This document shows, piece by piece, positions 31,701-42,977 of a DNA stretch of 64,000 nucleotides. The DNA lies in NCBI RefSeq assembly GCF_050947875.1, contig NC_134571.1, positions 387,001-451,000 on the forward strand. Reading direction: 5' to 3'. How positions within the stretch are numbered: position 1 is the stretch's first letter; each line of letters starts with the position of its first letter. Both the position numbers and the translations under genes were made by a program. The stretch is from Dermacentor variabilis. Taxonomy: Eukaryota > Arthropoda > Arachnida > Ixodida > Ixodidae. Below the pieces are notes generated by a model. That model was not told the DNA's origin, searched no databases, and worked only from the letters and a program-made list of their open reading frames with translations.

Positions 31701-31861
31701 ACTTCAATAACGTTCGTCAGAGAATAGCGAGGCCTTGTGCTAATCGACACAGACACAGTTCTTGCCTCGAGAACTGTGGCGACTAGTTTTCCTGTTTGGC
31801 AGGAGGCGAACGACGACGCATTGGCGAAATTGAACGGCATCAGGGAGATGGCGAGCAGCAC
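28764..31861 (-). pseudogene. Gypsy-C pol (protease, RT, RNase H, integrase)
   Basis: Protease: LALVDTGAAVSVIT near 31670. [58 protein letters not shown] and an intact CLCYLDDVVVFS (about 30395). RNase H: MDASGVGLGAVLAQ from 29945 and [16 protein letters not shown]. Integrase: zinc pair ending CSECQRHK, then VVAVDHLTRYAD, LLSDRGWVF and YHPQTNGITERF, with all three acidic residues present. From 30686 to 28764 most of it is in one frame, broken by a stop near 29160 and a deletion near 30000. It is less decayed than D or E. The integrase C-terminus is missing. Confidence 0.88.
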
Positions 31862-33026
31862 TCATGGGCAGTGTTGGCGGTGCGTGGAGAAGTCTGACAT
31901 AATTCAAAAGGTGACGAGAACAGAACTGGAGGGGCGTATGATGGCGCACGTTGGTCCGCTCTGGGAATCAATGAACGTCGGTGACAGAACCATGCCACAT
32001 GACCAGGGATGCCGCAATAGAAACCTATTGGATGGTTGTTGGGCATGCACCATGGTCCAGTGTTGGCTGGTATCCTGGTGGGAAACATGGGCGGATGTGA
32101 TAGTAGAGCGGGCTGTGGTGGCGAGAACGGTGATGGCACGGTCCGTGCTAAAGTTCAGCGTATATCATAGGTGCAGGTAACGGTGCTGGTGTACGCAGGG
32201 ACGGAATAGCCTCAGATACTTGCTCCTGTATCATTTGGCGCAGCTTTGGAGTCAAAGATGGCGTAGAGCTTGAAAAGGCAGTGAGTAGAAAGAGCTGCCG
32301 AGCGACTTCGGCACGGATGAACACTTTCGTCTCACAGAGCAGGGGGCCATGGTTGGGAACTGCAGTCAAGCTCAAAAAAGAGACATCCTGCGTGGAAGAA
32401 TGCCGGGTCAGGAGACGTCTGTGGAGTTCGTCGTTACTCTGACAAAGATCAGCGACTTCGACGAATGTCCACAGACTTTTCGATAAGAGCATTTGAAAGG
32501 CATCGTCTTCGATGCCCTTCAAAATATGCCGGATCTTATCGGATTCGGTCACTGAAGCATTGACGTGCTTGCAAAGGTCCACAACGCTTTGTATGTAGTC
32601 GGTGAAGTTCTCACCAGGCTGCTGAAAATGGCTGTGCAAGCCCTCTTCGGCACGAAGCTTTCGCACTGGGGGCCGACTAAAAACTTGCGTGAAGCTAGTC
32701 TTTAAGTCTGACTAGCTGCAAAGGTCAGATTCGTGGTTGCAGAACCACACATTTGCAACGCCCGTGAGGTAGAAGACCGCGTTGTTCAACTTGTGAGCAT
32801 CATCCCATTTGTTGTGGGCACTCACGAGTTCATAGGATGAGGACCAGTCTTTGACGTCATTTTCATTGGGGCGGCTGAAGATGGTGGGATCCCGTGGACG
32901 CAGCGAGCTGGAACAGAGGAGGTTGGGTGAGGCCGGTGGTGGTGTTTGGCTTGCATCTTCAGGCATAATGGGCGGCAACTTCCGACTGCGAAGTTCCAGG
33001 GTTTGGGAAAACGTATCAACCTCCAC
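31840..33026 (-). pseudogene. Gypsy-C gag
   Basis: MEVDTFSQTLELRSR starts at 33026. RPRDPTIFSRPNENDVKDW and LNNAVFYLTGVANVWF follow, matching the gag of gypsy-A, B and D. Frame changes occur near 32710 and 32145. HILKGIEDDAFQMLLSK and QMIQEQVSEAIPSL are in the middle. The zinc knuckle reads FYCGIPGHVAWFC, with the first Cys replaced by Gly. The copy is nonfunctional. No LTR is recognised immediately upstream. Confidence 0.8.
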
Positions 33027-35194
33027 CAGATATGTACCGCAGTTTAATTAACTAGCCAGAACATTGCACGATACACAGGCAGGTCTATTGATCAAGCGTC
33101 GGGCACCAAGCGCGCGAGCTCTGTTCTCGAGCGAGGCATTGACGATGCATCTGAAGCACACGCCTGTCTTCTTTGCTACACTTTGTTCGTTTTCAATGCA
33201 GAACAACCATTTGAGTGATATTCTAAGCTACAATCTAATCATCATTTGTGAGAAGTTCTTTTTGTGTGTTTATTCTGATAATTAGTTGAGTTATTATTAC
33301 TTCAAAATGGCAATTTACGGCTATACTTGGTCATGCATTCTCGAAGTTTGGACAAAACTATTCAAGCTGAAACTCTGACAACTTCAATAATCAAGCAGCA
33401 AGCTCTCCTCTCCCATTTCATAGAGCGAAAATTGTCTGATCTTTTTTAGGAAATCTACGTTGAAACAGTGAATTTAGCTATTTTTTTGCTAGCCAGGTCT
33501 GTGCAAATTGACGTTCTTTCCCATAATATGCCGTTTCACTAAGAGTGTCGCCCATTGGTATACAGCCATACAGTGTCCTTGTTCGTTTCAAGCAGTGCTT
33601 GAGACAAGCTTTCCAATGAATAACAAATACCACAACCGTTTTTTGGCAGTGGTGCCATTTGTGCAAAAATATATCGAGCCGTTTCACACCACTTTCAGCA
33701 TTTCTCAATTGTGCCTGCCTCGCCATTAAACATTACAAAATGGGCAAAATGCAAATGGATTCTTTCTCCAGGTTTGAGTGTTTGGTTAGTCGAGTCACCT
33801 TGCCTACCTGACTGTCCTTCAAGCACATGTTCGTAACCACACCTTCACCATAGTTCTATCGGAGCTGCTGGAAGAAAGAATGGAAGTGCCAGGTACGGCT
33901 GACACGTGAACACATGCTGGAAGTAGGGTGCAGTCAAAAGGGCAGAGGCTAGGGCAAAGTAAACACAGGGAAAGTACGATAAGAATGACATAAGAAGGGC
34001 CATTTGATCTACTGTTCATTATAACGACTAATAGCGCCCCCAATTTACTTGGGTCATTTTGCTTCCTTTTCATGGTATATCATGAGCGCATGCCGCTAGC
34101 CAGCAGGTTAAGCTATTGTGTCATCGTGACCAGGAGCTATGGCGGATGAAGATTCCAGAAATTTGCTGGGTGACCACTTTTGTTCACAGGTGACTGGGGA
34201 AACGTTTTTGAAGTTCCCAATCTTGACATCGCTTCCTCCTAGCTCCCAGGCTTGTATGCTGATACCTGCAAAGTGCAGGTATGGCCGCTACTCATGCTTC
34301 TCCCAGTGCTTCTCCCCTTACGAGAAGCATTGGCAGGCAAGAGAGAGAAGAAAAAGAACTCACCGATGATTATGACGCTCCCCGATGCGAAATCTTAATG
34401 CAGCTCTATATGTGTTTTCATTTCGCTGTGTATTGGCTGGCGCAGACAATCTGTCTCATGCTGCACGTTGCAAATGGAGCGAAGTATGGCATGACTGCCT
34501 CGCTAATCTGGAGATCGTGAGCGTCAGCACGTGGGTGATGTGTAGGCAACATTCACAGCAGCCGTCACAGACAGACCTTAAAGACGAACTAGTCTGGCGC
34601 TCTACTTTGGCGCCATCTCGCAGCCATCATCGCCGCACTACGCTTTTCTTCTCACACTTTCGCCCTACCCTCCTCCTTCGCTTCCCGCCTCATGGTTCCA
34701 CTGCATGAACCTCCTCTGCTTTTCCCCTCGCATCATTCATCCCCCCCCCCCCTGTGAACTGCATTCGCTCTTTTATCATCCGCTCTGCTCTAAAGCTTTA
34801 TTGCATGGAGTAGTTCAGTTTCAGAGGCTTTTGTCTACAAACAAGTCCCCCTTTTCACAGTCTGGTGCATGCAGACGTAGATGCCACATGTACATGCAGC
34901 TCTGGCTATTTCATGGTGATTGCCTTGGCAGTTCTGTCATTTTCTTCGTCATTTGAAAAGAAACGAATTTAGGAGTTGGAGAGCTTTTCTTGATGCATCA
35001 AAGGCAAGGGCAGTTGGCCTTAATGACATCAGTTGGAGATATTTTTTTTTATTCAGCCATGAGCATGGTTTCATGGACAGTGCTTGCAAATGCAGATTGT
35101 GTCTCGTGGGCTTCGCAAATAACTCAGCTGTAGTGGAGAAGCACTAATGTTTTAATTTTTTGTCCTCTTCAAGAAGTCCGTGTCAGCACCCTTA
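33027..35194. other. Intron sequence, nothing recognised
   Basis: No supported gene. A C12 run at 34740-34751 and a pyrimidine-rich stretch at 34640-34790 stand out slightly. Short ORFs have no domain. Confidence 0.4.
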
Positions 35195-35431
35195 AAAAAT
35201 TAAATGATGGTGTTTTACACACCAAAACCACGATCTAATGATGAGGCATACTGTAGTGAGGGACTTGGGAAATTTGGACCACCTGGGGTTCTTTAACGTG
35301 CGCCTAAATCTAAGTACATAGGTGTTTTCGCATTTTGCCCCTACCTAAATGCAGCCGCCGTGGCCAGGATTTGATCCGGCGACCTCATAGTTAGCAGCCG
35401 AACACCATAGCCACTAAGCAACCACAGCAGG
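35195..35431 (-). repeat. tRNA-derived SINE (tick Ruka-like), nearly full length
   Basis: On the minus strand it starts with a tRNA-like head (GTGGTTGCTTAGTGGCTATG, then GAGGTCGCCGGATCAAATCC as A and B boxes). It runs through AACCCCAGGTGGTCC and ends in GTGGTTTTGGTGTGTAAAAC. Three more copies or parts occur in the window (53650, 54837, 55420). The family looks like the tRNA-type SINE Ruka of ticks; the name is from memory. Its TTCTTTAACGTGC at about 35291 is the empty version of the site hit by the TTAA element at 53742. Confidence 0.75.
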
Positions 35432-37089
35432 TTGTCAGTGCCCTTCCACATTCTAGCCGGTGAAAAGAGGAATCACTCCCCTCTAATTTATGAAATAATC
35501 TTATGGCCTGCGAACAATTTTCTTTTTAGAGCACAGCTCTTAAGCGCCCGTTCCTGCATTGAACGTTGGCGTGCCTCAGCAGTGGCGTTACACTTCGTAA
35601 CCAAGCGAACGAGCACAGGGGGAAGATAAAAGTGAATATGGAGTGCAGTGGTAAACAAGAGCGCATGAGGAGGAATGTGAAGGAGGAGTTTACACGGAAA
35701 GCATGAGACGGGAAGTGGAGGAGTAGCAGAGAGGAAACGGCATGTGCATGCACTGAGCTGCCGGTGGCCACAGCATCCGCCGCCGTGTGGGTGTTTCATC
35801 TGCACTTCCAAGGGGGCACCAGGGTGGAGTGAAGTGTAGTGTTCCTGTATATGCTCCTGCAGGGAGCAGAGTTGCACATAACTTTTCCAGTGCTGCTTGC
35901 ACTGCTATTCACTGAGCGCTATCACACGGCATCAAAGTTCAACTGTGCTGCTGTGAAGCCAACATTACAGGCGCGATGCCGACTCGTTTCCGTCAGTGCC
36001 ATCGACGTTGCAATCAGTGAACCGTCGAGCGTGCGTTGCATTCATTGGCTCCAGCTTGCAGGTAGGCTATTCAATGATATTACAGAATGACGCAGTGCAG
36101 CGCACCAAACTGCACACACCACATGGAAGGTGGCAAAGTTTCTTACATGGTGCCGTGCGAACCGGAAACTGGTATGGCTACTGCGTATAAGCCGAGACCG
36201 GCAGGCTCCTAAAGTTACCAGGATATGTGAGATATGTTCGCCTTGATTACAGAAGTGAGCTTGCTTTGTTTACACTAAAGCAACATTCATCTCAACTAAC
36301 ACCCCTGTTAACGCTGAGATACGTATGGGTGGCATGAAAGGTTGTTCACTTATACGATTTTTGGCGCATATGTAAAGCACAATACAGACGTGGGACAAAG
36401 AATGAATGGCACATCTGTGTCGCGCTGCACATATACGCCATGAATGTTAACTTACCAAATAGCCCACTTTGCTGTGTTGCTCATATGATTGTTCTTACTA
36501 TGTGGCTCTAGAACAGTGTTTCCAAACAGAGTAAATACTATAGTCGGACACAACTTAAGTTTGCAGTGAAGCCCTGCCCACGCCCTCATAACCGCCAGCC
36601 ACTGTTCCATGCGCAATAAAGTTCCTGGTGCTTTGTCTCTGAACATATACTTAGTCACCAGTGAGCGCCTTTCCTGTCCACGTCTCCTTTTTCCGCAACG
36701 CTTCTGCGCTCCCCTTTGCAAAAATCGTCTGCAATGAACTTGATGCCGCAGCATATGATGTGACCGGTGTTGAACATAGCTCCGCCTTCATTTACACACC
36801 TTTGAGTCTCTTTAGCAAGAAAGAAAGTATGGTTTGCAGCGAAACTAGAGGGCCTGACGTGTTTTGCTGCTCGAGATGTACACACTTGCGAGATCGCCTT
36901 ATCACCATCTCGGCAGCCATTTTGCCCTACCGTCGCGCCGCCTATAGTAACTGGAATGACTGAATAGTTTTAACAGTTTTGCTTCGTTCGAAACCTTTGT
37001 TTGATACGAAGCGTAGGCCTAGCATGGATTTTCTTGAGTGAGGCGATGGTGGCTGTAGTGTGTTTGAACTTTTCAACATGCTAAGCCTT
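35432..37089. other. Intron sequence, nothing recognised
   Basis: No supported gene or repeat. Short ORFs on both strands lack domains. Confidence 0.35.
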
Positions 37090-38260
37090 TTCGCAAATGA
37101 TCTTTTTAAATGACATTCGTCGGTACGAGAGCCAAGTGGTTTACATCCTGGGAGAGCGAGTGAGTACGGAAGCCTCGGGGTTGGTCCGAATTTCTTATGT
37201 AAATAGCTTCTTCTACCTCTTTGACTCTGATGAAGTCGCGGCTTCGGGAGCCGGGTGGCCGCGGGCCACGGGTGCCGTTACGGGCTGACTGGTATTGCGG
37301 CCTGGCACCGGGCGCTCCGACACTGTCTGGGACGGTGGGCACCGTCAACTCGGATGCCGTGTGCACCGAGCGTGGTAGGACCACCTAACAGAGCTGACGT
37401 TTCCTCGCGGCTGCCTGTTTTGCACCCATTTTGGGTGTTGTTTTTTGGATGCCGGTTGTTGTCAGGGTCGCTTTAGCGACGCTTTAGGCCTAAGGCTTTA
37501 CGGAGCTGCCTGTCGCACGTGGAGGGACACAACCTGGTGGACCGTGGCGTTGAGGTGTTGCACTTTGCTTCCCTCATTCTAGTTAGCCTCGCACAAATTG
37601 AAATTACTCGTTTGACTCAAGGAAGCGAGCTTCGTTCACGTGAACTTAGCATCTGAGTAGCTGCCCGATCTTTTGCTAGCCGAGTTGAACATCGTACCAC
37701 GTGGACGATGCGCATGCAGAATTCCTCTCCCTTGCACTACTCTGGTGTTTGCCGAGTGTGTTGAGTGTACGCAGCGTCATTGGAGTCACCCCTGGTTTGC
37801 CGTTACCTGCACATCGTCTGCACTGCTGCCCTGGACTATGATCGAGCCACCGGGCAATGGCGATGCTGTGGAGAGTTCGGCGCAGCGACTTCGGCGGCCG
37901 CCTGTATCCAGCTCGCAACCCTCGGCGGCGGAGAAAAGAGCCGGCGATCACCGACAGCTACCGCGGCTCGCCAGCAGGGCGCGTCGGCCCGAGCGATGCT
38001 TGCTCGTTCCGACTACTGCGTCGCCGTTTCCGGAGTACCGGCCTGGAATCGTGCCGTCGAGTCTGCAGAGCTGCTGCTGTGACCAGTGGACGCTAGCGGT
38101 GTACCCAAGGACAATGTCAGCTCGCATGCTATGGACACCGTGTAGACATTTCCTCGGCGCGGCCACTGTTGCATGTACCATCTTGTTCGTGAAGCACGGG
38201 TTGACGTTAGACCGTGTAACATGTTTCGCCGGAATAAGTAGGGATTTAAGGTTGGGGGGA
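37090..38260 (+). other. Internal 3' region of an unrecognised LTR element
   Basis: A GC-rich segment leads directly into a purine-rich tract (AAGGTTGGGGGGATG) and an LTR at 38261. Open stretches such as the frame at 37673-38275, ending VKHGLTLDRVTCFAGIS, show no pol domain I can identify. The left limit and any 5' LTR are not found, so the element is probably truncated. Confidence 0.45.
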
Positions 38261-38881
38261 TGTGGGGATGCATGACTCTCACGCGTCCCCTGATATGTTT
38301 TTCCCGCATAGCTCCCTTTCCCTGCAATCCGGCTTCGCCGCGTGACTGCGTGATGCCCGCGGCAGTCGGTCTGGTTGAGCCGCAGTACGAGAGATGGCGC
38401 GAGTGTTGCGCTGCCAACGCCGCCTCCGGTGGGGTTCATTATGCAAAAAAGAAGTGAGGCGTGCAGACAGGACACAAGAGTAGAGAAGTGGACAACACGA
38501 ACGCCGAACTCCGGTGGAGTTACTTGGGAGCGAAAAGGAGAAAGCTCTCTTTGGCGGCGGGCCGGCGAGCGCCGCGGACGTCCCGCGCGGGCGCAGATCC
38601 ATGCTTCTGCGAGATCGTCTCGCGTGGCCACCTTCGAACGCGCCACCGTTCGCGTGACCGTACGCGTGAACGACCAGGAGTTGGGATCCAGCATGGGGCG
38701 AACATATTCGCTCGTTATCCGGTCGCGGTGAGTCGGACTTCTAGATTTATCGCGCACCCATCGGCATGTTTTGTGGGTAGCAACTCGGCTAGCAGGCATT
38801 GACCTATGAAAGGTGCAATAAATGCCCTTGTGACTGTGTTGTCGTTCCTTTGTCCCAAGAGTATGGGTTGAGAACCCCACA
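38261..38881 (+). repeat. LTR with TGTGGGG...CCCCACA ends (621 bp)
   Basis: It begins TGTGGGGATGCATGACTC and ends GGTTGAGAACCCCACA, so the terminal 7 bases are perfect inverted copies. A polypurine tract ends at the base before it. AATAAA at 38818-38823 is followed 15-30 bases later by GT-rich sequence, as in a poly(A) signal. The family is unknown. It may be the 3' LTR of a truncated element. Confidence 0.7.
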
Positions 38882-40992
38882 ATGTTCAATGGGCGCTGTG
38901 CTACAGTAAATTGGCCCGAATAGTATGAAAAGATCAAGACATATGTATTGTCCTACTATAACTTGAAATGTGTTAATAATTACTTTGCAAGTTTGCCATC
39001 CTGACTTGATTACTAGTGCAATAAATATAACCTGCTGGTACTCTTAATGGTTTGTCGCCTTTCCAGTTGCTTTGAATTCTGCCCCCACCCCCCAAGGCTC
39101 CAAGAAACAGCACTCTTGCCCATCTGCCAACAGCCATTGGTCATCCATTCCAATGTACGAAATAAATTTGATCTAGATGCTCGTCCATTTTGAATATTTT
39201 TCCATTTCAAGATTTGCTGCTACAAAGCAGCTGGTTAGTGTGCGGTATGTATGAATCGTAAAAATAAGCTTTGCATAAAGTGTGTGCATGTGAACATTTG
39301 AAATGCGTTTCAATCTACGATGCGGCGCCAGAGTAGCGCGTCATCTGTATAGAAACAAAGCGCGCTACCCAAAGCGTCCTCTTCCTAATATAAACCTACA
39401 TAATCATAACAAAAATACTGACAAGCAAAATGAAAAGACCTATAGAGCGGTGCTGAAATTTTGCATCAGGGGTATGATGGTCATCGGTGAATAAAACAAA
39501 ATGAAAATATTTTGCGAGGAAGCAGTTTTTAAAGCAGTCGAGGTTCAAGTATTTGGCAAATTGTTCTATTGGACTAACTGAGCATTTTTTACTGTGGAGG
39601 TAATCCCACTGCGTGGCTAAAGAAAGGCTAAAGAAAGGATAAAGGAAGGCAAAAGGAAAGCAATAAAGAGCGTTCAAGATATCGTGGCTAACATTCAACT
39701 AGGCCCCTCATTTAGAGCAAGCTGAGCTCGTGAGAAAGCACTGACAGGAGTGGTGGGAATACCCATGCAATGCACTAGTTTCTATGAGCAGATCACTCAG
39801 AACATCAGTGTATTAGCAAGCACATAAAGAAAACAATTTTAATTTTCATCTGCAACAACTGAGCGCTCGTTCACATAGTTTCGTGTGTGCATGAGTACAT
39901 GCTTATGCTTGCAAAGGTTGTATACAGAAGCCCTGTATAGGCACTCTGCAGTTTCTTGTTCTAGCAATTGCTTCCACATGCTGTTCAATGCTGGTCAGTA
40001 TAATTTCTTAGCAATAACTTTGCACTCCAATTTTACAGAAGTGTTCAACAGCTTGAATGGCAAAACTTTTGGCGTTCAAACCATTGAATGGTAGCGTGAA
40101 TAGCTATTGCTAAGAATTTTTTTAAATTGTTTCATCACTGCACACGCGCAGGAAACGTATATTGAGATGAAAATACTTTCGACCACAGACTAGCAGAATA
40201 AAGCATCGTTCCCATTCAATATGTTCCCTTTATTCTTTGTTCCCAGACCTAGCCTGACTGTTCCCACCTTTCTACTTTGCAAGGGTTGGGTCGTAGTAAA
40301 GGCTATTGAACAGCAACAATACCTATTTTCCTGGTGGCCAGGTGTCAGGTGTGGGGGCACTACGATGACAGGAATGTTTCAGAATACTTCTCTGAAATCC
40401 GTTGCACTTCCCTTCGTCCTTGGTTGTGGAGAGAAACCGCATACAAGGTAGACGTGTAGTCGGTAGACGTAAGTTTTTTTGAGAAACAGCCTTAGATGGT
40501 GTTATGTTAAAAAAATAACTGCACGGACTCTCGAAAGGTCGAACTAGTGGCGTACAGTGATTATAATCATCAACACAAATGATGGTGAGGAGGTAGGCAT
40601 TTACCGCCATACCAGATGCCCCTCATTTTCTTGGTATCCAATTATCCCCAAAGGGAAACAATTTAAAAAGGAATCACTGGCTGCTTTCGCGAGGGCAGTC
40701 GAGGCACAATACACCAGACAATCCTACAAGAGACGGCGCAACCAGTCCTCAGTGCAGCATAGTCGTATGCTACTACGCCAGAGGTCCGTGCGTAATACCA
40801 CTAACAAGCTGAATATGCATATGAATATGAGGCAAAGGTAACCCGACTGAAGCACGACCTGCCAGGCTGCGCTCCTTGAGCATTATCAGCACCGTTTTTC
40901 CACGCAACTTGGCTGAAGCACCACCAGCCAGGTCGTATGCCCTGCCACTGCTAAACATCTCATCGTCAACTGGCCACCCGTCCATAGCTAAA
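38882..40992. other. Intron sequence, nothing recognised
   Basis: AT-rich sequence without supported genes. A purine-rich run of AAAGGAAGGC-like units sits at 39618-39668. Confidence 0.35.
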
Positions 40993-41305
40993 ATGGAGTG
41001 TTTTAGTTTGGTGTTTTTATGCTCCGCTCAGCAGCTGAGGAGGAGCGGAAGCGCGAATGCGCCCTCCGCTTAGCCGCAAGCAGGCTAGTGGAGCAACAGA
41101 CACAGTCCGCTTACAAGCTGCCTGGACGGAGTGTGCTGCGCAGCGCGTTGGCTAGCGTTGGCGTCAGGAAGGATTGGATTGGGTGCAAAAGCAAGCTCGC
41201 TGGCTGTACGTGGCGTTCCCCAAGACGGGGCTTTATTTTCCAGTGGATAAAATGGACCAGTAACGCATTAAAAGTGCACGTCTAGGTACTTCATGGACAA
41301 ATAAG

Positions 41306-41368
<63 letters not shown>

Positions 41369-41583
41369 TTTTACTTTATAAAACTGATCAATGGGTGTTT
41401 CTATTTTCTTTCATCACCCTGAAGTTGGCCAGAGGGTGCTGCAACTACGAAAGGTCTAGAAAGGTCCGCTCCGCTACGCTACACGTTTAACTAAACCGTG
41501 AAAATCTCCCGCCGCTTTACTGTGGCTTAGCGAGGCCACTCGGAGCAGAGTGGACCATAATGACGCTCAACTAAAACACTCTA
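40993..41583. mobile_element. MITE with GAGTGTTTTAGTT ends and (TA)n core
   Basis: GAGTGTTTTAGTTTGG at about 40996 is matched in inverse by AACTAAAACACTCT at 41570-41583. Inside the ends, GCTCCGCTC and its inverse also recur. A (TA)n run of about 58 bp lies in the middle (41308-41365). Gypsy-D is inserted 4 bp beyond the right end. No coding capacity. Confidence 0.65.
41308..41365. repeat. (TA)n microsatellite
   Basis: Uninterrupted TA dinucleotides apart from the edges. It is likely to be length-polymorphic. Confidence 0.95.
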
Positions 41584-41587
41584 ATAT

Positions 41588-41735
41588 TGTGACACGCTGA
41601 CGAAGAAGATGTTTTCAGCTTGATCGGAAGAAGACGACGCTCTGGACTTTGCGTGATCTCTACCATCTTGTCAGCTGCTACAGTTATTGTAAATATCCTG
41701 AAAATATATGTCTGACTGTTTTTAACCCCATAACA
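41588..41735 (+). repeat. Gypsy-D 5' LTR
   Basis: TGTGACACGCTGACG...CCATAACA, followed by a TGGTGGAAGTTGC primer site starting at 41740. Confidence 0.9.
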
Positions 41736-41773
41736 TTTTTGGTGGAAGTTGCAGGATCATTATCAAGACGGAT

Positions 41774-42977
41774 TTGCGCAGCGGGCACTCCTTGGCTGCA
41801 TCTACAGTGCCAGCTCAAGGCGAGGATGCTTCGGGCCCGTCGGCACCCACGCCCCCCGTTATTCTAGCACAACCCCGTGACCCAGGAACCTTTTCTGGCA
41901 TCAACAACACTGATGTTGAAGACTGTCTTCAACTATATGAGCGGGTGAGCGCCAGCAACCACTGGAACCAGACCATCACACTCACTAATTTGACATTTTA
42001 CCTCGCGGGCACGGCACGCGCCTGGTTTCAGACCCACGAGGAGGAACTTACCAGCTGGGACATTTGTAAACAGAAGCTCAAGGATTTGTTTGGCAAGCTT
42101 GTTGGACGTCAGCGCGCCACCCAAAAAGACCTCGCTTCGCGTGTAGACGTGCACTGAATCCTACCTCACGTACATCCAGGACGTGCTCGCTCTGTGCCGC
42201 AAAGTGGACCCGAAGATGTCCGAACCTGATAAAGTTACACATGTAATAAAGGGCATAGCAGATGATGCCTTCCACCTCATTGTGTTCAAGAATTCTTCCA
42301 CCGTGCAAGCCATTATTACCGAATGCCGGCGGTTTGAAGAATCCAAGAGTCGCCGCATTGCCCAGCCATTTCCCCGCCTTCCCAACACAGCTGCTACGGC
42401 CACCTGCGAGGACGTCCGCAGTCTGCCCATGCCCAATCGCTCTGATGACATCCTACATATCATCCGACGTGAAATAGAAGCCGCATCTCCTGTCACAACC
42501 CCAACCCATGGCCCCAACAATTGCCAGGCGACCGTCTCATTGATCCAGTCCGTTGTGCGCCAAGAATTAGCCAACATTGGCTTGACCAACGTCTGCTCAG
42601 TTGATCGACCTGACTACACTCCGTCCAGCACTGTCATACGCACCCGCAGCCTGAATGCCCCAACGCGTTATTGCAACCCAGCCAAATGGCGCACTCCAGA
42701 CGACAAGCCTATATGCTTCACTTGTGGCCGTATCGGCCATATTTCATGTCACTACCGGTCTTCGTGGAATTCGACCCCCTGGCCCTACATCCCATCTCAC
42801 GGCCCTCAGGCTGCTCCTTGGTTCACCCCGCAAACGCAGCCAGTAAATTCTGGCGACACTTCTCTTCCTACCCGCTCTAGCCACTCTCCTTCGCCATGTC
42901 GCTGCTTCTCCCAATCGTCCCCATCTCGTCGATCACCATCCCCTAGCTCCTTCCGGCGCACCCTTGCGGAAAACTAA
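41774..42977 (+). pseudogene. Gypsy-D gag
   Basis: QPRDPGTFSGINNTDVEDCL and FYLAGTARAWFQTHEEEL open the capsid region in one frame to about 42155. A 1 base shift then leads to VIKGIADDAFHLIVFK, FPRLPNTAATATCEDV and the zinc knuckle CFTCGRIGHISCHY, in which the last Cys is Tyr. A Ser/Pro/Arg tail ends at the stop overlapping the next ATG (TAATG at 42975). It would have been the particle protein; not functional here. Confidence 0.87.

Noticed and set aside
33478..33726. Minus-strand 82-codon frame as an upstream part of gypsy-E displaced by gypsy-C
   Set aside because: No RT or gag motif could be matched, so the link would be guesswork.
37673..38275. A host protein of 200 residues
   Set aside because: It has no domain, runs into an LTR start, and has competing frames of equal quality. 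It is more likely interior retroelement sequence.
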